From positions 1-33,510 of the forward strand of contig JAIPFP010000041.1 in assembly GCA_021736575.1 (NCBI GenBank): 33,510 bases of DNA, read 5' to 3'. The position numbers and the translations under genes were made by a program. Below, one piece after another: positions 1-6,280 of this stretch. How positions within the stretch are numbered: position 1 is the first letter of the stretch; every line of letters starts with the position of its first letter. This stretch comes from Pirellula sp. (GTDB taxonomy: Bacteria > Planctomycetota > Planctomycetia > Pirellulales > Pirellulaceae). The notes under the pieces are model-generated. The model did not search any database. It had not been told where the DNA came from and saw only the letters and a program-made list of their open reading frames with translations.

Positions 1-775
1 TGCTGCCCGGAGTGGAAGTAGACGCAGCAGTGCCTTTGCCGGGCGCAGGGCTCTGTGCGGTTGAATTCGAAGCAGTGCCACTGAATGCCGAATTGAAGGC
101 GGCATAGTCGAGAGGCAGCATCTCAGGCAAGCGACCTGTTCGATCGCCGGCCTCGTAAGTTGGATGTGGCTTGGTTCGAAGCACGCGATCTACAACGAGA
201 TTGCCAGCAGCGTCTTTACGAGAGACCGAGTCGCCATAAAGGATGATGTCGACCAGGCCCAACACAACGTTTCGAGCACGATCAGGCAAGCTCGGAGTGG
301 TCTTGGTGTATTCGCCCGTTCGCGTTTCGATCGTCTTGTCGACCGCGTGCGAGATGAGGATCAACCCATATGGCAAGCTGGCCAAACGAGTCAGCACGCG
401 ATGCCATTCGTTCTTCACAAGAGCCCAGCCTTTGCCGTGGCCCATGTCCCCTTCGTACTCGATGCCATGCTTGGCACACACATAGTCCGAACACATCTTG
501 AAGGCGTTGTCGACCGTGTCGATCACTAACGTTTTGAAGTTGTGATCGCCCTTAGCGAGCAACTTGCAAGCTTCCAAGAATGCTTCCCACGAGTAGGTTG
601 GTACCTTGAACACTTCCAAGTGATTCAGACCTGGCTCGCATTCAAAGAACATAGCTTCGGGGAACTGGGAAGCGAACGAACTCTTGCCAAGCTTGGGAAC
701 GCCATAGAGCAAGATCGATTGCTTTGCCAAGTCGGTGGTCGGTTTGGTCTTTGTGGTTGGTAGTGTCACTGTCAT
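1..775 (-). CDS. Phage-type P-loop ATPase, Sak4/AAA_24-like (3' end outside window)
   Basis: The frame is open from ATG at 775 to the window edge, giving 258 visible residues. Walker A is GVPKLGKS at residues 25-32 and a Walker B-like strand, TLVIDT, lies near residue 82, as in the RecA-fold nucleotide-binding proteins of phages (AAA_24, Sak4-type single-strand-annealing ATPases). The last visible residues are a Ser/Thr/Ala/Pro/Gly-rich tail, so the folded part is probably complete. The start follows an AAGGAAA Shine-Dalgarno by 8 bases. It lies 20 bases downstream of a PD-(D/E)XK nuclease gene in the same operon, the usual pairing of a phage exonuclease with its annealing or recombination ATPase. 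Function is by family analogy; a host-derived AAA protein is less likely. Confidence 0.8.
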   Translation of the reverse strand, partial: MTVTLPTTKTKPTTDLAKQSILLYGVPKLGKSSFASQFPEAMFFECEPGLNHLEVFKVPTYSWEAFLEACKLLAKGDHNFKTLVIDTVDNAFKMCSDYVCAKHGIEYEGDMGHGKGWALVKNEWHRVLTRLASLPYGLILISHAVDKTIETRTGEYTKTTPSLPDRARNVVLGLVDIILYGDSVSRKDAAGNLVVDRVLRTKPHPTYEAGDRTGRLPEMLPLDYAAFNSAFSGTASNSTAQSPAPGKGTAASTSTPGS

Positions 776-795
776 AAACAAGGTTTCCTTTCAAA

Positions 796-1842
796 TCAGA
801 ACGGGGGTGCTTCAGAATCAACACGAGATAGCTCTTCGTTAGGGAGAGCTATCTCGTACAGGTTGTCAGCGACGTTTGGATTGAATCCCGACTGGCAATA
901 TGCCAAGTACTCGCATGGGCGTTGGTACGAGAAACAGTTCGAGGTGTTGAGCAGCCATTTGCCACGGCGACGGGCATCGAGGTACTGCTGCGTGATTTCC
1001 CACACCTCGTCTTGCAACATGGCCAGACGATCTTCGGAGAGATAAATGAATTCGCGATGGAATGCTTCGGGACGTGAATACCATTCAGTCAGCCGAGCTT
1101 GGAACTCCTCGTCCGTTTCGGGCATCTGTCGCTTGGCTGTTGATTTGCCGCTCTTGTTCTTAGCCGCGAGTTCCGCGTGGCGAACTTCGTACTCTTCCTG
1201 TGTCTCGCCTTTGCCTTGCTTAAGCCGACTCTTGAGCAGCACGTTGTAGATGACGCCAACGATCGGATAGCCGAGTTCACGCAAGTAATAGCAGTACAAT
1301 GCGATTTGTGTGTCGGTCCATAGCTTGTCGAGATAACTCGCATCAACGGTTGATGCCGTTTTGTGCTCGAGCAGGTACAAACCATCATGGCAACGAACGA
1401 TGCCATCGACCTTGCCGGCGATTCGGAAGGTCTGGCTCTGTCGTCCGGTGTCCGGATTGCGGATCTCACCGACGAATTCCTTCTCGACTTCGACGACTTC
1501 GAAATCTTCGGTTGCATAGCGTTCGGCGTAACCACCGATCATCGCCGTTGCCAAATGCCATTGAACCATTAGATTTGCATCGACCACGCGATTCTCAAAA
1601 GCATCGTCAATGTAGGTGAGTACATCGCGAAGCCGCGACTCGGTATTTGACGATCGATACCATAGCTCGATCGCTGTATGGATCACGCTGCCGAACGACA
1701 ACGCCTCTGCACGCTCACGCGGACGCAGGTTATCGAGATAGCGGTTCTTGTACTTACGGGGACAATTGCGAAACGTGTTTAACGCTGAATAGGTCAGCAG
1801 CGTCTTATCGTTCGCTTCGGTTTGTGTAATGAATTGGGACAT
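796..1842 (-). CDS. RecB/Cas4-like PD-(D/E)XK nuclease
   Basis: 348 residues. The nuclease core is visible: H55 in GSVIHTAIELWY, D146 in GKVDGIV, E159 and K161 in LLEHKT, and Q179 in TDTQIALYCYYL, matching the PDDEXK_1/Cas4/AddB order H-D-ExK-Q. One cysteine near the N terminus (C27, NCPRKY) and three near the C terminus (C303, C310, C316) have the layout of the iron-sulfur cluster that clamps the termini of AddB- and Cas4-type nucleases. The family acts as a DNA exonuclease in recombination or DNA processing. It is co-oriented with the Sak4-like ATPase, which suggests a phage-type recombination module. No strong Shine-Dalgarno precedes the ATG. The cluster assignment is inferred from cysteine placement only. 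Confidence 0.85.
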   Translation of the reverse strand: MSQFITQTEANDKTLLTYSALNTFRNCPRKYKNRYLDNLRPRERAEALSFGSVIHTAIELWYRSSNTESRLRDVLTYIDDAFENRVVDANLMVQWHLATAMIGGYAERYATEDFEVVEVEKEFVGEIRNPDTGRQSQTFRIAGKVDGIVRCHDGLYLLEHKTASTVDASYLDKLWTDTQIALYCYYLRELGYPIVGVIYNVLLKSRLKQGKGETQEEYEVRHAELAAKNKSGKSTAKRQMPETDEEFQARLTEWYSRPEAFHREFIYLSEDRLAMLQDEVWEITQQYLDARRRGKWLLNTSNCFSYQRPCEYLAYCQSGFNPNVADNLYEIALPNEELSRVDSEAPPF

Positions 1843-1891
1843 GGGTGCTTGGGGTTACTGTTTTGGGGTGCTTTGCGGCGTAAATCGTTGC

Positions 1892-2134
1892 CTAGAAGAA
1901 TTTCATCTCGTAGGTGTCTTGCTCCTCGATCGGAATGCCGTTGAGGCGTTTTGCGCCGCGTTCGCGAGCGATTTGTGCTTCACTCAACTTCAGTGACGCA
2001 TTGACTTGCGAGCACTTCTTGCAAATGCGATTGGCGGCACTCTTGGAACGAAACGTTTCGTTGCATTTCAGGCACTTCCGATCACCAGGTTCATGGGGTA
2101 ATAGTCGCGTTGACATCGCAATCGGATCTTTCAT
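1892..2134 (-). CDS. Small zinc-ribbon protein
   Basis: 80 residues with two CxxC pairs, RKCLKCNETF and RICKKCSQV, spaced like a treble-clef or zinc-ribbon finger, followed by a charged helix. Proteins of this kind are common in phages and mobile elements and usually bind DNA, RNA or a protein partner; I cannot assign a specific role. It sits between a small hypothetical gene and the PD-(D/E)XK nuclease on the same strand, with short gaps, so it is probably in the same operon. An internal ATG at 2116 (MSTRLLP) is an alternative start. Neither start has a convincing Shine-Dalgarno. Confidence 0.7.
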   Translation of the reverse strand: MKDPIAMSTRLLPHEPGDRKCLKCNETFRSKSAANRICKKCSQVNASLKLSEAQIARERGAKRLNGIPIEEQDTYEMKFF

Positions 2135-2170
2135 CGAGTAGGTCAGAGGAGAGTGATGACAGGTTGCGAA

Positions 2171-2410
2171 TCAAACCGTGTCGACGGATTCGACCTCGAA
2201 GTTGCCTTCGTGATCGCTGGTCACCAGAAAGTGCTGGTGCGAGATGTTGGCAACAAAGCGGCTTTCACGAGGAAGTGCCTGACGAATGGCCTGGCAGGAT
2301 TCGTTGAATTCATTGGAAGCGGCTTCGAAGCGTTCGACGGCTCGCAGATATCGCTGCAAAGCGAGCGAGATAGTGACGCGCTGATCGATATTCATGTTGG
2401 CTGCACTCAT
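2171..2410 (-). CDS. Small hypothetical protein
   Basis: 79 residues, not recognised. The N-terminal two thirds is predicted helical and amphipathic (ISLALQRYLRAVERFEAA), and the C terminus is acidic. The ATG is preceded by AAAGGAA at a suitable distance, which supports translation. It is the first gene after the 22-bp repeat at 2463-2484 and heads the series leading into the zinc-ribbon protein, nuclease and ATPase. The sigma-factor gene lies immediately upstream on the same strand. Confidence 0.65.
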   Translation of the reverse strand: MSAANMNIDQRVTISLALQRYLRAVERFEAASNEFNESCQAIRQALPRESRFVANISHQHFLVTSDHEGNFEVESVDTV

Positions 2411-2462
2411 TGACTGGAATTCCTTTTGGTTGATGACTCGTGTTGATTGATAAGTTGCTTTC

Positions 2463-2484
2463 TCTATCTGTTGGAATACCCGGT
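2463..2484. repeat. Left copy of 22-bp direct repeat (candidate att site or promoter)
   Basis: 21 of 22 bases match 19665-19686 in the same orientation; the shared core is GGAATACCCGGT. Similarity continues at fixed spacing to a shared TGACGG at 2497-2502, which matches 19699-19704. Read on the minus strand, the shared elements are CCGTCA, 18 bases, TATTCC, located 53-92 bases upstream of the gene starting at 2410. A CCCGG-rich palindrome overlaps its right edge. Confidence 0.6.
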
Positions 2485-2502
2485 CCCCGGGTGAATTGAC
2501 GG

Positions 2503-3099
2503 TTACGATTCCAGATATCTGTCGAATCCTGCTTCCTCGAAGAGCTTGCGGATCTGCAACATCCAGTCATTGAGCGTGGTGCGTGGGATGCCGAGGTCGC
2601 GAGAAATCTCGGTGATCGAGTGGGTTTGACGGCGACGGAGAATGTCTTGGAGTTTCTCTGGTAGCTTCGACATGAACGTGGCAAGGTCCATGCGTAGGTC
2701 GTTGAGCTCCTCTTCACCAAGGCGACGCGCACGTCCGAGCCGTCGATCTTGATCCTTATCGTGTAGTGTCTGAGACATTTCGACTTGACCACCGTCATCA
2801 CCACGGACGTTCTTGCTCAGACTGACGCGGCCGGCAGTCGAGCGTTTAACAACGGAGCGATCGCGAACGACGTTGGCCAAGTGGCGTTGCACCACGGTGC
2901 AGACGTATGGGTAGAGATGGCCAACCGATGGATCGTAGAGGCGAAGACTCTTGGTCGCCCGAACGTAAACCTCTTGGACCAGATCGTTTCGATCTTGCTG
3001 TGTAAAGTCGGACTTGGCGATTAGCTTTCCAACCTGCCGATGGATGACACTGCGAACGAAGTTGTCGTCACCAAGGTTGATGGATTGGTTGTCTGACAT
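2503..3099 (-). CDS. RNA polymerase sigma-70-like factor
   Basis: 198 residues from the ATG at 3099, chosen because AGGAGGT lies 6 bases upstream; an in-frame start at 3132 would lie inside a leader hairpin. A region-2-like helix set (DRNDLVQEVYVRATKSLRLYD, first 20 residues or so, then YVCTVVQRHLANVVRDR) and a C-terminal region-4 helix-turn-helix (ITEISRDLGIPRTTLNDWM) are visible. The middle is a charged linker. The architecture fits the ECF/sigma-70-like group, which redirects RNA polymerase to particular promoters. As the first gene before the phage-like module it could drive element genes. It could instead be a DNA-binding terminase-like or Hin-type protein, but region 2 argues for sigma. 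Confidence 0.75.
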   Translation of the reverse strand: MSDNQSINLGDDNFVRSVIHRQVGKLIAKSDFTQQDRNDLVQEVYVRATKSLRLYDPSVGHLYPYVCTVVQRHLANVVRDRSVVKRSTAGRVSLSKNVRGDDGGQVEMSQTLHDKDQDRRLGRARRLGEEELNDLRMDLATFMSKLPEKLQDILRRRQTHSITEISRDLGIPRTTLNDWMLQIRKLFEEAGFDRYLES

Positions 3100-3105
3100 G
3101 AACGG

Positions 3106-3112
3106 ACCTCCT
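3106..3112 (-). promoter_or_regulatory. Strong Shine-Dalgarno of the sigma-factor gene
   Basis: AGGAGGT on the minus strand, 6 bases before the ATG at 3099; it fixes the start. Its AGGTCC part is complementary to GGACCT in the loop of the neighbouring leader hairpin. Confidence 0.75.
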
Positions 3113-3118
3113 GATTGA

Positions 3119-3161
3119 GGCCCCACAGGCAACAGGTCCGAAAGTTAAAGCCTGTGAGGCC
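3119..3161 (-). promoter_or_regulatory. 12-bp stem-loop in the sigma-gene leader
   Basis: GGCCTCACAGGC (3161-3150, minus strand) pairs over 12 positions with GCCTGTGGGGCC (3130-3119), including one U-G pair that is possible only in the minus-strand RNA. The 19-base loop contains GGACCT, complementary to the AGGTCC overlapping the ribosome binding site. A second hairpin, GCTCGC/GCGAGC, lies directly upstream at 3163-3180. It is a candidate translational control leader; no known riboswitch class is recognised. Confidence 0.5.
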
Positions 3162-3454
3162 CGCTCGCTTGTTCGCGAGCTGTTTTCTGATGTGAATCAG
3201 ACCTGTCGTCCGCTACTGGCGAAAATTCCCAAAACGGGCTGGGAAAGAAGAAAATTCCCAAACGAGATCGCACGAAACCCAGGAAAACACTTGGTAAACG
3301 CAATCAGAAATTTGCTAAAATCCCGAGAGTGGGGTTTGGGAAAATTCCCATGTCTTCAATCCAGAAAGAGACCAGCGCCTAGAATCTGCGCGAAACAGGC
3401 CTGAGTAGGATTGAGTGCTTCAAGCAGCCAAGCAAAGGGAAACGGGGAAAGAGT

Positions 3455-3634
3455 ATGAAGACAACCAACGGCAACAAGAATATGGGAGCAGCGTTGGCTC
3501 TCGGATGTGGCGTTGGAGCGGCGTTAGGCGTTGCACTTGGTAACGTTGCAATCGGTGTAGCAATGGGAGTCGCGATCGGCGTCGCCCTAGGGGCATCAGG
3601 AGCGTTTTCTGGGAAGCCGCGAAATCCCATGTAA
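3455..3634 (+). CDS. Glycine-zipper small membrane protein
   Basis: 59 residues, MKTTNGNKNMGAALALGCGV at the N terminus, followed by repeated GxxxG/AxxxG steps (GVALGNVAIGVAMGVAIGVALGA in positions 24-46, given here as pattern G-x3-G) and a short polar tail, GKPRNPM. GGGGA precedes the ATG by about 8 bases. Repeated small residues every four positions form tightly packed transmembrane hairpins in glycine-zipper proteins, some of which are pore-forming or toxin-like. It is the only plus-strand gene in the left 15 kb, alone between two minus-strand blocks. It may be a toxin, a membrane-stress peptide or an unknown accessory; nothing in the neighbourhood decides this. Confidence 0.75.
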   Translation: MKTTNGNKNMGAALALGCGVGAALGVALGNVAIGVAMGVAIGVALGASGAFSGKPRNPM

Positions 3635-3731
3635 CTTTTTCTTTAAGTCGTCCATCGACCGGGAAACAACAATCTCTCGAAGAGTTGACTCGACAGCGCT
3701 TCGATGATTGGTCGGGGCGGTTGTTACGACA

Positions 3732-4817
3732 TCAGTAATCTTGATGCTCAGCCGCTAACCGAGCATACTCCAGGGAATTATCGGGCACCAGCTTGAATAT
3801 GCACCGATAGCCCTTCTTATCATCTGTCAGGCCGATCGGATCGCCATCGATGCCGAAGAAAGCACGAAGCGTCTTGTTCAACGCTTCCCGATGCTTGCGA
3901 TTCTCACGACGAGCCCCAGGTGAACTCCAAGTCATCAAGCCGTGGCCCTGCGCGAGCGAGTACAACAACTCCCACTGCATGTTCGGCAATCCGTTCTTTG
4001 CGTTGGCGAGTCCCATCTGTGCAAACATTAAACGCTCGTGCTTGCCGCCAGCGAGCACCGTCACAGTGTGTGAATCTTGGAAGCGAATCTCAACGTCCTT
4101 CCAAGAGCAACCAGATGGCGTTGGGAATTTCCCAACCGCAGCCTGCGGCTTCGGCAATAACCGGTCTCTGAACTCGACCAGATGCTTGCGAGCCCAATTG
4201 GTAAGTGCCCAGCCCTCCTCGTCGTGAACCAACGACTGTTCCAGGGGTAAAACGAGACAACCTTTATCGATCAACACTCGCGAGCATTGGGCGTTCAAGA
4301 CTCGCATCGACGTTAGGAACAGCACATACGGACGTTGGTCCTTCAGCTGAACTGCGTCTAGACATCGCGAAAAACGTCGGCCATTAGATTCTTTGGCCAA
4401 GTAGAACGCGAAGCCTGCACCCGAAGTTCCACCGAACTGCCCGAGAAGATAGCAGTGGTGAGTTTCATTCAACTGCTCGACGGCAGGAGCAAATCCGATT
4501 AAATCGCAGAGTACCTTGCTGAGCTTCACAACGTTGAATTCGAAGCAAACCAAGTCGCGTCGATCAACCGGAATATACTCCTCGGTCTTCTCATTGTAGC
4601 CTTCGAAGACTCCATCCTCGAACTCGGACACCTCGAGCCACTCGTACGGATTACCAATCACTGGCAGGGTCTTTGCCAGTTGATTGGTTGCCACGAGTAG
4701 CTCGTATCGCCCAAGATCCGCATTTCTGTGGTCTACATCGCCAAGGCGCTGTTGCCAACACAATCGGGAAGTTGACAGTCCCCAGACTCGTTCAAGCGCT
4801 AGCCAGAATCGGTTCAT
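3732..4817 (-). CDS. Hypothetical protein with probable C-terminal winged helix
   Basis: 361 residues from the ATG at 4817, which has GAGGAAG upstream and overlaps the preceding gene by 26 bases; the longer frame to 4949 would overlap it much more. Not recognised as a named family. The C-terminal 100 residues (NMQWELLYSLAQGHG, then RKHREALNKTLRAFFGI, then a beta hairpin KKGYRCIFKLVP) have the helix-helix-wing order of an OmpR-type winged helix. The N-terminal part has no catalytic motif that I can see. Translational coupling to the 395-residue partner suggests a complex. A perfect TTGGGAATTTCCCAA palindrome lies inside the gene at 4121-4135, sharing a half-site with the operator-like repeats near 3221-3350. 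Confidence 0.75.
   Translation of the reverse strand: MNRFWLALERVWGLSTSRLCWQQRLGDVDHRNADLGRYELLVATNQLAKTLPVIGNPYEWLEVSEFEDGVFEGYNEKTEEYIPVDRRDLVCFEFNVVKLSKVLCDLIGFAPAVEQLNETHHCYLLGQFGGTSGAGFAFYLAKESNGRRFSRCLDAVQLKDQRPYVLFLTSMRVLNAQCSRVLIDKGCLVLPLEQSLVHDEEGWALTNWARKHLVEFRDRLLPKPQAAVGKFPTPSGCSWKDVEIRFQDSHTVTVLAGGKHERLMFAQMGLANAKNGLPNMQWELLYSLAQGHGLMTWSSPGARRENRKHREALNKTLRAFFGIDGDPIGLTDDKKGYRCIFKLVPDNSLEYARLAAEHQDY
4121..4135. promoter_or_regulatory. Palindrome TTGGGAATTTCCCAA inside a coding region
   Basis: Perfect 7-base arms around one central base. The half-site TGGGAA matches the arm of TGGGAAAATTCCCA at 3337-3350. It may be an internal operator or coincidence. Confidence 0.3.
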
Positions 4818-5979
4818 GTCGAGGCTTCCTCGTCGATAGTCCAGTGATAATGAAGCCGCGTTGAGCCAACCAGGCTTCGATGATAGTTGCAATCGGACCT
4901 CGGTTGTACATCGCAACATTTGGCGGCCGCACGGTAACCGCCAACTCACTCTTTCGACCGAACATCTGAAGCTTGAACGTGGCTGAAATCAATCGTCGCT
5001 TAATATGGATATCCTTGTTGCGACCTTGAGCCCAATTGAAAAGATCGTCTCCCTTTCGAATCGTGATCACACCGTATCGCTCATCCGGATCGCCCAACCA
5101 CAGCTCCACCAATTTCACATCGCGGATGCCATCGATGTCTCCTGGTGAAAGCGCATCAAAGCCGAACTCACGCAGCGGCTCAAGGGAATACTTCACTCCA
5201 GTCGGAAAGCAATCCTCGCTGCCGAACAGGTGTTTGCCTAACAGCCGGCAATACAGAGCCTTCTCCTTCGGAGACTTCGCGTTGATGCGGAGTTCTCCGA
5301 ACGCACGATTGTAGATTGCCAAATCGCTTTGGACTGGCCAGAACGACTTGATATCGAAGTTGCCTGCGTTCACCACGGGCTGGCGTCGAAACAGGCTGCC
5401 ATGCAGGATCGAGATATCGACTTCGTCCTTCCGGTCGAATATCTCTATCTTGGTCCCTTGACCGCGGAATCGCTCGACGTACCACGAATCGATGTCGCGT
5501 TCGAGTTGCTGCAACGTTTCCTCGGCCGGCGTCACATACTTCGGTGGCTTCGTTTGATTCGCTTGGTAGTAATCAAACGACCTAGCTCGTTTCAACTTGG
5601 CTCGCGCATGTGTTTGAACAAGTTGCTCCCGCTCGGTCAACCAAGCGGCAGTAACGATGTCCGCTGCTGAATGTTCACCACCTTGCTCAAGACCCAGCGT
5701 ATGGCCAGGAACTCGATCGAGCAGCAGTTCGACAGCAACCGCGTTTGCAAGTTCGTCGATTAGGCAAATCGCGTCCAGCAAGTCTGCAGGTGTTTCGTGA
5801 TCAGCGTGGGTTATCTCGCGTATGACCGCTTGGCAATCGATCGAATCAGGTGACTCGATTCGCACGGACCGACTTGCAAAGAAGTCAGTGTAAGGTTGGA
5901 GCAATTCGAACAATCGCTTAGGAGCGATCGATTCCAAAACGCCAGGGCGCGATAGACGCGGAAGTCGAACAGAGGTCAT
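4792..5979 (-). CDS. Hypothetical protein, first of a coupled pair
   Basis: 395 residues, not recognised. It is a soluble mixed alpha/beta sequence without signal peptide, membrane segment or classical nucleotide-binding or nuclease motif. The first 160 residues are mainly helical and rich in acidic and Leu residues; the C-terminal half has several predicted strands ending in a helix (IIEAWLAQRGF). It overlaps the next gene by 26 bases, so the two are probably made in fixed ratio. It begins right after a 300-base region that holds a large inverted repeat. Position between a sigma/phage module and a defence operon suggests an accessory or conflict role, but that is context only. Confidence 0.75.
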   Translation of the reverse strand: MTSVRLPRLSRPGVLESIAPKRLFELLQPYTDFFASRSVRIESPDSIDCQAVIREITHADHETPADLLDAICLIDELANAVAVELLLDRVPGHTLGLEQGGEHSAADIVTAAWLTEREQLVQTHARAKLKRARSFDYYQANQTKPPKYVTPAEETLQQLERDIDSWYVERFRGQGTKIEIFDRKDEVDISILHGSLFRRQPVVNAGNFDIKSFWPVQSDLAIYNRAFGELRINAKSPKEKALYCRLLGKHLFGSEDCFPTGVKYSLEPLREFGFDALSPGDIDGIRDVKLVELWLGDPDERYGVITIRKGDDLFNWAQGRNKDIHIKRRLISATFKLQMFGRKSELAVTVRPPNVAMYNRGPIATIIEAWLAQRGFIITGLSTRKPRHEPILASA

Positions 5980-6280
5980 GGTGTCTGCCTAGAAAAAGTT
6001 ACAAACGCATAGCAATCCTTCATTGATAAAACGTCAATCGATCCAACCGGCTGACGAGAAAAAGCGATTGGCAGTGGTTGGTCTATTCGGCATCCACCGA
6101 GTATTGTTCCTGATTTGGGCATCCCATCCATCAGTTCATGACCGTTGTCCTACGAGATTCCATCCAGACCAAACCACTGCCAATCGCGAACGCTATCATT
6201 CACATGCGATTGACACGTTAGGTCACAGCCAAAAAAGAAAATGGGGAAAAGCCATGCGTCCCAAACCGGCTATCCCGGTC
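5980..6280. other. Intergenic region with nested inverted repeats
   Basis: No credible gene. The main content is the inverted repeat 6064-6187. An outer pair, ACGTCAATCG at 6031-6040 and CGATTGACACGT at 6207-6218 (two-base bulge), flanks it. CCGGCTATCCCGG followed by GGGGTTTTTT at about 6269-6294 is a weak plus-strand terminator-like element. Confidence 0.5.
6064..6187. repeat. Large imperfect inverted repeat, 21-22 bp arms
   Basis: Arm 1 at 6064-6084 begins GCGATTGGCAGTGGTT; arm 2 at 6166-6187 ends AACCACTGCCAATCGC. They are complementary over 21 positions with one extra A in arm 2. The enclosed 81 bases show no gene. A structured RNA, a small non-autonomous insertion or a protein-binding cruciform are all possible. 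Confidence 0.65.

Larger units (their letters stand above)
3100..3454. other. Intergenic control region with repeated GAAAATTCCCA
   Basis: No convincing gene here. Besides the leader hairpins it holds three exact copies of GAAAATTCCCA at 3221-3231, 3250-3260 and 3340-3350. The third sits in the near-palindrome TGGGAAAATTCCCA (3337-3350). The stretch is otherwise A-rich. Operator sites or a small iteron set are the two readings I find reasonable. Confidence 0.55.

Noticed and set aside
796-1842. Cas4 of a CRISPR system
   Set aside because: The motif set fits Cas4, but AddB- and phage-type nucleases share it, and the neighbours are a Sak4-like ATPase and small phage-like genes rather than cas1/cas2.
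3379-3630. 83-residue minus-strand frame rich in ATPIATPIA repeats
   Set aside because: It is the complement of the glycine-zipper gene; the repeats mirror its periodic codons and it has no ribosome site.
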